NCBI RefSeq assembly: GCF_002051585.1
Contig: NZ_MZGX01000005.1
Coordinates: 154,663-218,662, forward strand
Length of the DNA stretch: 64,000 bases
Direction of reading: 5' to 3'
From: Ruminiclostridium hungatei
Lineage (GTDB): Bacteria; Bacillota; Clostridia; Acetivibrionales; DSM-1351
The notes beneath the pieces were generated by a model that was not told the DNA's origin, did no database searches, and was given only the letters and a program-made list of their open reading frames with translations. Shown here one piece after another: positions 43,313 through 52,358 of this stretch (positions within the stretch are counted from its first letter, which is position 1; the number at the start of each line of letters is the position of its first letter). Both the position numbers and the translations under genes were made by a program.

Positions 43313-45145
43313 TCAGGGCCAAGTGGAAGTTGTCGGCTTCCAGCCTGATTTGTCAATCCAGGCGGCTCGCTTTAACAGGAAGTTTTGAAGAATCGTTATC
43401 TGTTCTTCCCATGTCTGTGTAGTCTGTGTGCCGAAACCGCCAACAGTAGATGTGTTAAGATTATTCCACTTTTGGAAGTTGCGTTTTGCGGCATTGTTCA
43501 GAGGTGTTGTCAGCCTTTGAACCAGGGCTGTGAGCTGTGCGTCGGAAAGCGGACCCTTACGCAGCTCCTGCCAGCGGGCGTTTATTTTCGCCTGGAAGCT
43601 GGGATCCTGCATCAGCTTGTAGTACCAGTCCACGGTAGTGCTCATTCCCGGGAACATAGGCTGGAACTGCCAGCCTTCTACATAGGAAGTGGGCATGCCC
43701 ATCATTTTCACACAGTCATAACCCAGGTCATAATCCCAGAGAGGACCTGCCTTGAGCTTCTTGTCACGGTCCTTGTATATATATGTGCTGCGCATGTATG
43801 AGTCACCTTGACGGGCCATCTCGTTTTCAATAATGTAATTTATGAAGGAATCAACGTCTATGTATGCGGGATAACCGGTGGTAGGGTCGGAAGGCGTCGT
43901 GCTGTGAATGGCATTCTGGACTTTCTGGATGTAGTTGGATATCCATGTCAATTGTTGAGGAAGCAAATCATCCGGTTCTACAATTTCCAGGTCGCTCCAG
44001 CCTGTACCTTTTACCAGAGGACCGTCAGTGGCCATCATGTTAAACTGCATGAGATAACCGCCGCTGATTTTTGGCTCTGCCAGGTCGTCCGCCTTAAGCT
44101 TCTTTATGTCCAGACGGTCCTTGTCAATTTCTATTTGCTCTGTGAGCAGGTAGACACCTTGGTAATCACTGGCGGAAACCGGCTGGTTGTCCAGGTTGAG
44201 ATAAACCTCCACAAATGCATAGCGAGGTGCCTGAAGGCCGATACTCTTTCCCATTTCATAAGCCAGGGCGTTACGGATAAGAGATTTGTCAGGGAAAGGT
44301 GAAAGCAGGCACCAGTCTCCATCTCCCGGCATACCCAGTATGGGGTATTTGGCATCCTTATTTTCATTATCCCACAGTTCCAGACGATAGGGTGTCTTCT
44401 CAAAATTAGCGGATGACTGGCCTCTCACATGGAAGCCTCCGCGAGTTGCGAGAGACGGGGCCTGCAGCAGGGAAGCCTCATTGTTCTTGGGCTCCATAAG
44501 CATTATTGCAGTATCTATGTATTCACGCCCCGGTTTTCCCTTACCATAGGCATCCAGAATCAGTACCGGCAGGTCGTGCTTGGCGTCGATGGAGCTGGCT
44601 ACATATACCGCAGTACCCACTGCGCCGCTTGGAGCCCCGTTTATAAAGGACTGGGCCCTGAGCTGCGTGGTTTTTGCAAATGACAGGGCATTGCTGTACA
44701 GTGTAGAATTTATGGTTGGAACACTACCGTCGGTAGTGTATCGAATTTGAGAATTGGCAATTTTGGAGTTTAGTGTGACTGAAATTTGATTTTTAAAAGT
44801 GCTGCTGGGCACCGAGAAGACAATGTCACCGGTCAGTGCTTCGGCCGGAGTGGCTTCTCCTTTGTCTGCCGGAAATTTGGATATAAGGTTTTGAAGATAC
44901 TGCTTCAGCAATGAGCAGTCTATGGCGTCAATACTGCCGTCACCATTCAAATCGGCAGCCGAAGGATTGGTAATAGTCATTACCCCCAGCAGGGCTCCCT
45001 TCATCATGGAATAGTCCAGTGCGTCTATGGCACCGTCTGAATTTACGTCACCATACAACGGAGCTGCAGAAGCATACATAAACGTAAACACACTTGTGGC
45101 AATTGCAATTATTGCCGACAAGGCAAGAATACGAAATTTTTTCAT
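43313..45145 (-). CDS. Cellulosomal CotH-domain protein with N-terminal dockerin
   Basis: A 610-residue secreted protein. A signal peptide (to about Ala28) is followed by a dockerin with repeats YGDVNSDGAIDALDYSMMK and DLNGDGSIDAIDCSLLK. A chitobiase-like/Fn3_5 domain (SQIRYTTDGSVPTINSTLY) spans about residues 105-185. The rest is CotH: RGGFHVRGQSSANFEKTPYRLEL, WCLLSPFPDKSLIRNALAYEM, YQGVYLLTEQIEIDKDRLDI and GPLWDYDLGYD. CotH family proteins have kinase-like activity in spore coats; in cellulosomes their role is not established. The start follows GAGGTATTTTTT. No catalytic glycosidase domain is present. Confidence 0.9.
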   Translation of the reverse strand: MKKFRILALSAIIAIATSVFTFMYASAAPLYGDVNSDGAIDALDYSMMKGALLGVMTITNPSAADLNGDGSIDAIDCSLLKQYLQNLISKFPADKGEATPAEALTGDIVFSVPSSTFKNQISVTLNSKIANSQIRYTTDGSVPTINSTLYSNALSFAKTTQLRAQSFINGAPSGAVGTAVYVASSIDAKHDLPVLILDAYGKGKPGREYIDTAIMLMEPKNNEASLLQAPSLATRGGFHVRGQSSANFEKTPYRLELWDNENKDAKYPILGMPGDGDWCLLSPFPDKSLIRNALAYEMGKSIGLQAPRYAFVEVYLNLDNQPVSASDYQGVYLLTEQIEIDKDRLDIKKLKADDLAEPKISGGYLMQFNMMATDGPLVKGTGWSDLEIVEPDDLLPQQLTWISNYIQKVQNAIHSTTPSDPTTGYPAYIDVDSFINYIIENEMARQGDSYMRSTYIYKDRDKKLKAGPLWDYDLGYDCVKMMGMPTSYVEGWQFQPMFPGMSTTVDWYYKLMQDPSFQAKINARWQELRKGPLSDAQLTALVQRLTTPLNNAAKRNFQKWNNLNTSTVGGFGTQTTQTWEEQITILQNFLLKRAAWIDKSGWKPTTSTWP

Positions 45146-45742
45146 AAAAAATACCTCCTCAATTAAGTTTTAATAATTATCTTGTGGTTGATTTTCCCAC
45201 AATACTCTGCAGTAACTACCTAAAAAGGCAAATAAACATTACATATGAATTTTTCAAGGAACAGAGGCACCTATTCTGCACCGGATTTAAAAATAACAAA
45301 AGCAAGCATAAATAGGAAAAAATTACAACTATAATTATAACCTGAAATAATTTCTTTTTCATGAAAATATTGTAAAAAAACCTTATTTTTAAAATAAAGC
45401 TGCAAAACGGGCATTTATTTTTGATTTTTTAGCTGTTGATAGATTCGGAAGCAGGCTGATAACTTATGTTATTTAAGAATTATGAGGATAAAAGGGTATG
45501 CAGGGAGAGGTTTGAATAAAACAGAAGAAATGAGAAATGTGCTGCAAAGATTGAAATAATTTAACATTTTATAGTAAAATTAAAAATAATAGCCATAAAA
45601 TAAACAAGTCAGAGAAAAAGATATTTTAATTTAACTCGTTGTGTCCTTCCGGGGCATGAAAACTTATCTGTCAAATTAACCGGCACAACAGGTTAATTTA
45701 TGTTGAAATCATTTATAATCAATTATGGAAGAAAGGATTTTT
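45146..45742. other. Intergenic region with repeat copy and possible promoter
   Basis: About 600 AT-rich bases between divergent genes. It holds the 21-base repeat at 45676-45696 and, 17 bases later, a perfect TATAAT at 45714-45719 without a good -35 box. No coding frame with a ribosome site was seen. Confidence 0.5.
45676..45696. repeat. 21-base palindromic repeat, copy 2
   Basis: TTAACCGGCACAACAGGTTAA, 19 of 21 bases identical to the copy at 35727. It ends 17 bases before a TATAAT box, so here it covers the place where a -35 element would be, which would suit an operator. The arms TTAACC and GGTTAA are perfect complements. Confidence 0.5.
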
Positions 45743-46669
45743 ATGAAAATTAAATATCAAAAAACTATTTTGCTCATTGTTTTGGGAGTTTTTATATTGG
45801 CAGCCGGCATATTCGTACTGTCAGGCATTATAAGTCCTGTTGGCAGCGGCAGCCTGGCTGCAGGCAAAGAAACAGCCGCGGAAGGAACTGACAGGCTTAT
45901 GGAGGAACTGAAGCTGGCTGCAGGCCGGGAGAGCAAAATTTCAGTTTTATATACCGATGATTTCGATAAAAATCTTAAACGGGAAGTGTTTGCTCTGGTG
46001 GAACCCCAAGGGGAAAACGGAGAGGCTTATTTCAACGGGCAGGTATGGTACGCAGATGAGTCCACTGTAAAAATGCTGCTGGAAGCCGGTGCGGATGTGG
46101 ATTCAGCGGAGATTTGGGATGTGGGGAGTCAGAAACTGTTTCATGTGGAGGAGGGTTATGGAGGAAGCGGCTCTATTTCACATGTCTGGTCTGTTAAAGA
46201 GGGAAAACCCTATGAGATTGAATATGCAGGGGAGTCCCTGCAATACGCCGGAGAAAAACAGTTCATAACCTGCCCCGGTTCGTTTGACCTGCTGCGGGAT
46301 GGTTCGGGAGGACATACCTGGAAGCCGTATTATTTATATTTTGATGAAGCAAGCGGTACGCTGAAGGAATATGGAGGGATAAAAATAAGCCTGGAGCAAT
46401 TGCTTGAATTAAAGGGGACACCGGAAATTGTAAAAAAGCTGGAGGACAGAGGCGGCAAAATTACCGGCATATTTTACAGGAGCAACGGTATAATTAATAT
46501 AAATTACGTGGAGGGAGCCTACAATTTAAATATAACTCTGCTTGTCAAGGACGGCGGGGTCACAACAGAGGCGGGCAGCATAGACAAACCTGATTATGAC
46601 CGGGGAGGCATCTATAAGGCGGCTGCCTTTGAAGCCATTGCCGCCTATCCTGAAAAATTCGGATATTAG
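45743..46669 (+). CDS. Membrane-anchored or secreted protein of unknown function (308 aa)
   Basis: A 308-residue protein with a single N-terminal membrane segment (ILLIVLGVFILAAGIFVLSGII) and a soluble extracellular remainder. I do not recognise a domain. It is rich in acidic residues and contains repeated aromatic beta-like stretches (YFNGQVWYADES, HVWSVKEGKPYEIEYAG, GHTWKPYYLYFDEASGTLKEYGG), which suggests a beta-rich lipocalin-like or sensor-type fold. ATG 45743 follows GAAAGGA; the in-frame ATG at 45725 precedes that site. A terminator follows. Confidence 0.7.
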   Translation: MKIKYQKTILLIVLGVFILAAGIFVLSGIISPVGSGSLAAGKETAAEGTDRLMEELKLAAGRESKISVLYTDDFDKNLKREVFALVEPQGENGEAYFNGQVWYADESTVKMLLEAGADVDSAEIWDVGSQKLFHVEEGYGGSGSISHVWSVKEGKPYEIEYAGESLQYAGEKQFITCPGSFDLLRDGSGGHTWKPYYLYFDEASGTLKEYGGIKISLEQLLELKGTPEIVKKLEDRGGKITGIFYRSNGIININYVEGAYNLNITLLVKDGGVTTEAGSIDKPDYDRGGIYKAAAFEAIAAYPEKFGY

Positions 46670-46761
46670 TACGGCATTCGGTAAATCCTGGCACATAATT
46701 TGGATATGTTTTTTAAATTGATGCACCCTATTTATCCAATGTTGTACTGGATAAGCGATAT

Positions 46762-46802
46762 AAAAGTGGGGGCAGATTCTTGACCATACCCCCACTTTTA
46801 AT
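46762..46802. terminator. Bidirectional terminator between convergent genes
   Basis: AAAAGTGGGGG and CCCCCACTTTT form an 11-base-pair stem with a 16-base loop and A/T flanks, between the plus-strand unknown gene and the CE15 gene. Confidence 0.85.
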
Positions 46803-46871
46803 TTAAAAAACATAATTGACTGCTTGTATATAACCATGCTGCCTAATCCCTATATTGGCATCTGAAATTCC

Positions 46872-48332
46872 TTATTGCAGTGTCGGCACTGTCCAATCAA
46901 CCCACTTTGCCTTGTCAAAAGTATAGGTCTTATCTGATCTGAACACGTTGGTGTTGCTGTTTTGTCCCAGCAGGAACTTTTGGATGTAGGCTGTCAATTC
47001 CGGCTGCTGCGATGCCGGGAACTGGCAGTGACCATGTCCTCCAATGGATGAATAGCCCATATTGTCGGTTACGCCAAGTGCCTGATACACCATCCGGCCG
47101 GCAGTTGATATGTTAAAGCAACTGAGGTTGCCCAGCCAGGTGAAGTCTGGATTCTCAATGACCAGCAGGCCTCTGGGTGCACATAGGGCCAATATTTCAT
47201 GATGGTCATAGGGCAGCTTGGTAGTGTTATTTACAAATTGGTTAAGTGATTTTGCAAACCAGCAATTTTCACCAACTATCTGGGAAAGAGTCTGTACATC
47301 TTCACCATTTCTCTTTTGATCATCTGCGGTTCTCCAGCCGGAAGCTCCACCGTTACCGGATTCCTGAGGAACAGTGAGAGCTATTCTCTCATCAAAAGCT
47401 CCAATTGCCAGAGCACCTTTACCGTTACGTGAACCGCCTGTTACACCCAGCTTGGTTGGGTCGATTTTAGCAGCCGGTGTGGTTTCAAGAGCATCAATCA
47501 GACGGTCTACTCCCCAGGCCCATGCAATAAGTGCACCTGCATCATAGCTGCTGCCGTACAGGTCAAAGAATTTACCTTTGCCTCTTGAACTTCCATCAAC
47601 CTGCTGTGCCACTTCATCTGCCGGGAAAGTGATCAGGGCGACTCCCAGCTTCAGTATTTCGGAAGTATTAAGAGTGTTCATATTTACTCCTATCATTGCA
47701 GGATAGGTAGTCTTGGAGGTGGTAGGATACTGTATGGAACATTTAAAGGAAATGGTCTTTCCGTTTTGTGTACAGGTAACAGTAATAGCATTGCTGCTGA
47801 AAGCTCCTGTAACCGTCTGGGGCTTCGGCGGTTTAACTCCGTATTCAAAGGCCTGGGCCAGGGCACTGATTTCAGCACGGCGGGAATTCCATTCGCTTAT
47901 ACTGCTGACGCGGGTTCCTTTTTTGCTGCCTGTTTTAAACATAAAGGGATCAGGCAGTTTCGTAATTGCCTGCAGTGACTGGAAGGAAGGAATCTGTATG
48001 GGCTCATCAGGGGGATTGCCTACAGGGAGCTTTGGGATTACTCCAAGCAAAAACTGCTTCAGATATGACAAATCCAGCGCATCGATGCTGTTGCTGTAGT
48101 CAAGGTCTGCTGCACTTTTCCCCTGGGAGCTTGGGAAATCGGTCAGCTTTCCAAGCAGATAGGATTTCATTAAAGAGTAGTCAATAGCATCCACGGCGGA
48201 GTCACCATTCAGGTCTCCATAAACCAGACTTGCTGCAAAGCCCACGCCTGGAACTGCTATCATACAAATTAACATAGACATAATTATAAAAAACATTACT
48301 GATCTTTTGGTGTTTCTCATTTTCACGAACAT
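46872..48332 (-). CDS. Cellulosomal glucuronoyl esterase, dockerin - CE15
   Basis: A 486-residue secreted protein. A signal peptide (hydrophobic run to about Ala33) is followed by a dockerin with YGDLNGDSAVDAIDYSLMK and DLDYSNSIDALDLSYLK repeats. The CE15 domain starts near residue 125; GVTGGSRNGKGALAIGAFDERIAL carries the nucleophile Ser (family motif G-C-S-R-x-G; here GGSRNGKG). VPQESGNGGASGWR and a C-terminal His in SSIGGHGHCQFPAS complete a serine-esterase set. It should cut ester links between glucuronoxylan and lignin. The start at 48332 follows AGGAGGTAAATTT; a longer frame to 48419 has no site. Confidence 0.9.
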   Translation of the reverse strand: MFVKMRNTKRSVMFFIIMSMLICMIAVPGVGFAASLVYGDLNGDSAVDAIDYSLMKSYLLGKLTDFPSSQGKSAADLDYSNSIDALDLSYLKQFLLGVIPKLPVGNPPDEPIQIPSFQSLQAITKLPDPFMFKTGSKKGTRVSSISEWNSRRAEISALAQAFEYGVKPPKPQTVTGAFSSNAITVTCTQNGKTISFKCSIQYPTTSKTTYPAMIGVNMNTLNTSEILKLGVALITFPADEVAQQVDGSSRGKGKFFDLYGSSYDAGALIAWAWGVDRLIDALETTPAAKIDPTKLGVTGGSRNGKGALAIGAFDERIALTVPQESGNGGASGWRTADDQKRNGEDVQTLSQIVGENCWFAKSLNQFVNNTTKLPYDHHEILALCAPRGLLVIENPDFTWLGNLSCFNISTAGRMVYQALGVTDNMGYSSIGGHGHCQFPASQQPELTAYIQKFLLGQNSNTNVFRSDKTYTFDKAKWVDWTVPTLQ

Positions 48333-49038
48333 AAATTTACCTCCTGTTTTCTCTTTTTGATTTTTTCTTGCTTCAAGCCTGATTAAGCGCCCTTGTCTGT
48401 CTGCGCAAAGGCAGGACACAAAAAAAGGCAGCAGTCAGGCCATTAATTTGGGGCATAATTTGTATCAATAAAAATATAGGGCAGGATATTGGATGTTTTT
48501 TAAAAATCGCATATAGGGGTGTAAAAATCAGCAGCAAAGGATATTGATAATTTTTTCTATGTTTGTCTTTTCAAGAGAATCTCACCCCCCCTCTCCTGTA
48601 AATCTCCAGGAATGTGCTGTCATAACCAATTAGCTGTCTCAAATTATTTAATCAATACAGGTATAAAATGAAAATAAAGAAAAAATCATATGTTGCGAAG
48701 TTATTCAGACTAATAACTAGATATGTGTTACAAATATGGCAATTAAAGTATAACACATGGTTTTTTGTATGTAAATTCCAAATTTGACTAAAATATTGAT
48801 GAATTGTTTCAAAAGATATACAATTTATATAGTATTTGTATATTCGCTGTGAATTAAACTCTTCAGCTAATGAATATATGGAATGGTAAATATATAGAAT
48901 AATACATATGTGGATATTATTGCAAAACACGTTCTCTTTTAGCACTTAATTTTAATGGTGCTGATTTTCCCGCCAATAAAGGAGCAGAATATACAGACAG
49001 GTACATACGGTCACAATGACAGTAAAGGAGTGCATAAA
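48333..49038. other. Intergenic region, no supported gene
   Basis: About 700 bases, mostly very AT-rich. The CE15 gene's own promoter must lie here on the minus strand, but I see no convincing pair of boxes. A pyrimidine-rich run (ACCCCCCCTCTCC) lies near 48584. The 3' end may be coding if the LemA-like gene starts at the ATG at 48955. Confidence 0.4.
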
Positions 49039-49632
49039 TTGTATAAGTTATTGTTTGTATTAATGTGCAGCCTGTTTTTTTACTATATAACAAAAGACCT
49101 ACGAGTATTTGCAGGAGTGTTTATATTCCTGACAGCCTTGATGTTCTGGGGGGCGCAAATAGAAACGGTAAATCGCAGGCTGGCTATAAGCCAGGCTCGG
49201 GACGACATTGAGGGGGCATTGAGAAAAAGACGAACCCTGTTGGAAAAGGCATATGAGTCAATAAAAGACAGTGCAGCCTTTGGAGAAAGTGAACTGAGCC
49301 TGATTGACAGATTGCTTTCAGGTGAAAATAATTCTGAAGGCGAAGATACCGTTTTTAAGGAGTATTACCTACTGCAAAAAATGGTAAAGGACATTCTTGC
49401 CGAAAAAATGGAAGGGTCGGCTGAAGACCGGGCTGAAACGGCTTTACAGCCGGAGTGGTTTGACATGGCCTTGAAGGATGTGGAAAATGAATTGAGCACG
49501 GCCTGCATTTTCTATAATGACTCTGCGAAAGAGTACAATTCTGCAATCAGCACCTTTCCCACATCTGTGATGGCGAAAATCAACGGATTCGGCCTGATAA
49601 ACTACTTTGATGCGGATAACGGCAGTTGCTAG
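49039..49632 (+). CDS. LemA-like membrane protein
   Basis: About 197 residues. One or two N-terminal membrane segments (LLFVLMCSLFFYYI and AGVFIFLTALMFWGA) are followed by a helical cytoplasmic or extracellular region. The C-terminal FYNDSAKEYNSAISTFPTSVMAKINGF matches the YND..x..YN..I..FP...IA...GF signature of LemA. The function of bacterial LemA proteins is unclear. TTG 49039 lies 8 bases after AAAGGAG and gives the short N-terminus typical of the family; an in-frame ATG at 48955 has no ribosome site. Its stop overlaps the convergent ABC gene's end by 4 bases. Confidence 0.75.
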   Translation: MYKLLFVLMCSLFFYYITKDLRVFAGVFIFLTALMFWGAQIETVNRRLAISQARDDIEGALRKRRTLLEKAYESIKDSAAFGESELSLIDRLLSGENNSEGEDTVFKEYYLLQKMVKDILAEKMEGSAEDRAETALQPEWFDMALKDVENELSTACIFYNDSAKEYNSAISTFPTSVMAKINGFGLINYFDADNGSC

Positions 49633-50612
49633 CTCAGATATATGTATTTTATGACTTCTTCAATATTTATGTTGTTTACGTTTATATCCTGTACGGGCAG
49701 TATTTTAAAAATTCTGGATATCTCATCCTGCAGGCTTGTGGTTAAGGTTTCTATTTCTATATTTGCATTGAAGGGGCCCCCGGAAATCACCTTGAAGCCT
49801 TCGAGCAGAGCCGGGTCTACCTGGCGGTTAAATTTGACTTCAATAATCTTCTTATCGGAAAAATATGTTTTCAGTTTATCGATACAATCGTTGAAAACAA
49901 TATTTCCGCTGTTTATTATGCTGACGTTCTCGCAGAGGTCCTCTATATCGCTCAAGTCATGGGTGGTAACTATAAAGGTGGTTCCCCTGTCCCTATTGAC
50001 ACTCTTGATAAAAGACCTGATAGCTTCCTTTGAAATAATATCCAGACCGATTGTAGGTTCATCCAGGTAAACAAGGGGAGGCTGGTGCAGCATGGCACAG
50101 ACGAACTCACACTTCATCCTTTCACCCAATGAAAGCTGTCTTACGGGCTTTGAAATCACATCACCGATTTTCAGAAGCTCCTTAAAATAGGACAGGTTTT
50201 CGTCAAAGGTTTTATCAGAAATACCATACATCTGCCGGTTGAGGGCAAAGGTGTCGATAGCCGGCAAATCCCACCACAACTGGGACTTCTGTCCGAAGAC
50301 CACACCTATATTCTTTACGTACTCCTCCCGTTGTGTCCATGGGGTATAGCCCATGACATTTACTTTGCCTTCTGAGGGATAAAGGATGCCGGAGAGGATT
50401 TTTATCGTAGTGGATTTTCCTGCGCCATTTGGGCCTATAAGTCCCCGGATTTCGCCCTGGCGGATTTTCAAATCCAGGCCGGCCACTGCCGTGACCAGCG
50501 TGTAATCCCTGCTGAACAAGGATTTTAAGGAAGAGAGCAGGCCTGCTTTGTCTCTCTTATGTACTTTGAAGACTTTATTCAAGCCTTCAACATCTATTAT
50601 GTATTGGTTCAT
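49629..50612 (-). CDS. ABC-2 type exporter, ATP-binding protein
   Basis: A 327-residue ATPase. Walker A GPNGAGKST, Q-loop VFGQKSQLWWDLPAIDTF, signature LSLGERMKCEFVCAML, Walker B LVYLDEPTIGLD and switch VTTHDLSDIE are intact; the C-terminal 90 residues form the extra domain seen in DrrA/ABC-2 proteins. It works with the two permeases encoded upstream on the same strand. The QSQLWWDLP segment is typical of the subfamily paired with ABC2_membrane_6 permeases. The start at 50612 follows GGGAGG. Substrate unknown. Confidence 0.9.
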   Translation of the reverse strand: MNQYIIDVEGLNKVFKVHKRDKAGLLSSLKSLFSRDYTLVTAVAGLDLKIRQGEIRGLIGPNGAGKSTTIKILSGILYPSEGKVNVMGYTPWTQREEYVKNIGVVFGQKSQLWWDLPAIDTFALNRQMYGISDKTFDENLSYFKELLKIGDVISKPVRQLSLGERMKCEFVCAMLHQPPLVYLDEPTIGLDIISKEAIRSFIKSVNRDRGTTFIVTTHDLSDIEDLCENVSIINSGNIVFNDCIDKLKTYFSDKKIIEVKFNRQVDPALLEGFKVISGGPFNANIEIETLTTSLQDEISRIFKILPVQDINVNNINIEEVIKYIYLS

Positions 50613-50616
50613 GTGC

Positions 50617-51411
50617 TTAACCTCCCGCACTGGTATATTTTTTCAGACATTGGTTCCAAATCCTGAGACTTACATAGAAAAACAACACACAGAAGGCGAA
50701 AGTAACCGGTACGGTATAATCCAGCCTGTTCAGCAGTGCGTTGGCAGGAATGTTTACCCACACGGCAAAGGGTATAAATGTAATCAAGGCTGTTTTTAAG
50801 GTTTTGGAAAAAATACTGACGGGGTATTCTCCGAACCTTAAAAACTGATACATCAATTCATCGAGTCTTCCTATCTGAACCACTATTATCACTATGCTGC
50901 TGTATAACGCCAAAAAGCCCATGTACAGTAAAAGGCCGAAAATTACTGCCAGAAGAAAGACTGAAATCTGAGCAAAGCCTATGTACAGTTTCATTCTGAT
51001 TATGGAGTAAACCATTATAACCGCACCCGGAATAAGAGCTCCTATATTGTTAAGGCTGAAGCCGCTGGCCAGTATTATGCCCATAGGACTATAGGGCTTC
51101 AGCAGCAGCCTGTCAAAGTCACCCTGTCTCACTATATCGCTGATGAAATAAGTATTGCTGCCAAAAATCATGGTTTTTACACCTGATATAAACAGCAATA
51201 TGCCCTGGAATAAGATTATCTGCTCCAGGTTCCAGCCCGGAAAGCCCTTGGTCTGGGTAAATATCAAATATTGAAGGATGGGGCCTGAACTGGAAAAGGC
51301 AAGGCCTATTACGGTGCCCAGAATAAAGTCGAACCGGTACTCCATACTGCGGGCTATATCCAATTTACAGTTCCAGAGGAAAAGTTTTATCAATTTCAAT
51401 AATTTCAGCAT
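50617..51411 (-). CDS. ABC-2 type exporter permease (second of two)
   Basis: A 264-residue polytopic protein with six membrane segments, of the DUF990/ABC2_membrane_6 group. DIVRQGDFDRLLLKPYSPM is the conserved cytoplasmic loop of this group, and FIPFAVWVNIPANALL the C-terminal part. It ends four bases before the ATPase start and begins one base after the other permease stops, so the three are coupled. ATG at 51411 follows GGAGG. Confidence 0.88.
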   Translation of the reverse strand: MLKLLKLIKLFLWNCKLDIARSMEYRFDFILGTVIGLAFSSSGPILQYLIFTQTKGFPGWNLEQIILFQGILLFISGVKTMIFGSNTYFISDIVRQGDFDRLLLKPYSPMGIILASGFSLNNIGALIPGAVIMVYSIIRMKLYIGFAQISVFLLAVIFGLLLYMGFLALYSSIVIIVVQIGRLDELMYQFLRFGEYPVSIFSKTLKTALITFIPFAVWVNIPANALLNRLDYTVPVTFAFCVLFFYVSLRIWNQCLKKYTSAGG

Positions 51412-51412
51412 A

Positions 51413-52216
51413 TCAACCTCCAGCAGCACAGAACTTCTTTATGAGACTCTTCCAGAGAATCTGAATGGCCGCATAGAATACAATTATCCAGACAATCTGC
51501 AGAAATCCTACCCGCAATAGCATTTCCAGGCGGTTGCCTTCCACCCTGTTAAGGAAGAACTGAATGGGCCAGTATATTATATACTTAAAGGGCAAAAAAT
51601 CAAAAATCCTGTTCAGCCATACAGGCATGAACTCCAGAGGAATGAGACCTCCTCCCACTATTGCCTGGAGTACCTCTCTTATGGCATTTATGGACATATT
51701 GTTCTTTATAATCATGGCAGACATTCCAAGAAGGAAGGAAAACATATAGTTAAGAACGAATGCCAGCAGCGCTATCAAAACAAATGAAAAAAAGGATTGA
51801 ACGGTCATAAATGAGGGAAACAGTATCAGACTGTAAATCAGCATACCCGGCAAAAAATCTACCAGCATTGCAACGATTCTTGACGAGATGGCCCCTGCAA
51901 GCATAAAACGGAATACAGAAATCGGCTTCAGCAAATCTGTTGCCAACTGTCCCGATAAAATTTTTCTTGATATCTGATGGGTAATTCCATTCCACACAAA
52001 ACTCAGAATTACATAATACGCGGTATAATACCAGACCATCTGCTCAAAGCCATAGCCCTTTATGCTCGTTGTATCATTGTAGGCATATATGCTTTTAAAA
52101 AGGGACATGTTTATTAAAAGCAGGATAGGCTGGATAATTACGGTCATAGCAAAGGTCCATTTATACTGGAACATAACTTTGAAATTTAATTTTATGACTT
52201 CCATGAAAACCTTCAT
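51413..52216 (-). CDS. ABC-2 type exporter permease (first of two)
   Basis: A 267-residue polytopic membrane protein of the same family. KILSGQLATDLLKPISVFRFM is the family loop (compare the QGDFDRLLLKPYSPM loop of the partner). Six membrane segments are visible. It is the first gene of a three-gene exporter operon. The start at 52216 follows AAAGGGAT; an internal in-frame ATG at 52204 is also possible. Substrate not known; drugs, lipids or polysaccharides are all exported by relatives. Confidence 0.88.
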   Translation of the reverse strand: MKVFMEVIKLNFKVMFQYKWTFAMTVIIQPILLLINMSLFKSIYAYNDTTSIKGYGFEQMVWYYTAYYVILSFVWNGITHQISRKILSGQLATDLLKPISVFRFMLAGAISSRIVAMLVDFLPGMLIYSLILFPSFMTVQSFFSFVLIALLAFVLNYMFSFLLGMSAMIIKNNMSINAIREVLQAIVGGGLIPLEFMPVWLNRIFDFLPFKYIIYWPIQFFLNRVEGNRLEMLLRVGFLQIVWIIVFYAAIQILWKSLIKKFCAAGG

Positions 52217-52358
52217 AATATCCCTTTAAACCCCTTGAAATGACAAAAAAGCGAAAGTTACAGAATGATTATTACATATTACCATAAATTACATTTTGCG
52301 ACAAGAGTTAATTGGTTTGCTGCATTTATTCCCCACAAAATGTTATTCCGTTATGAGA

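Noticed and set aside
43203..43388. Small plus-strand gene downstream of the aminotransferase
   Set aside because: No ribosome site, and it overlaps the 3' end of the CotH gene on the other strand; most likely a shadow frame.
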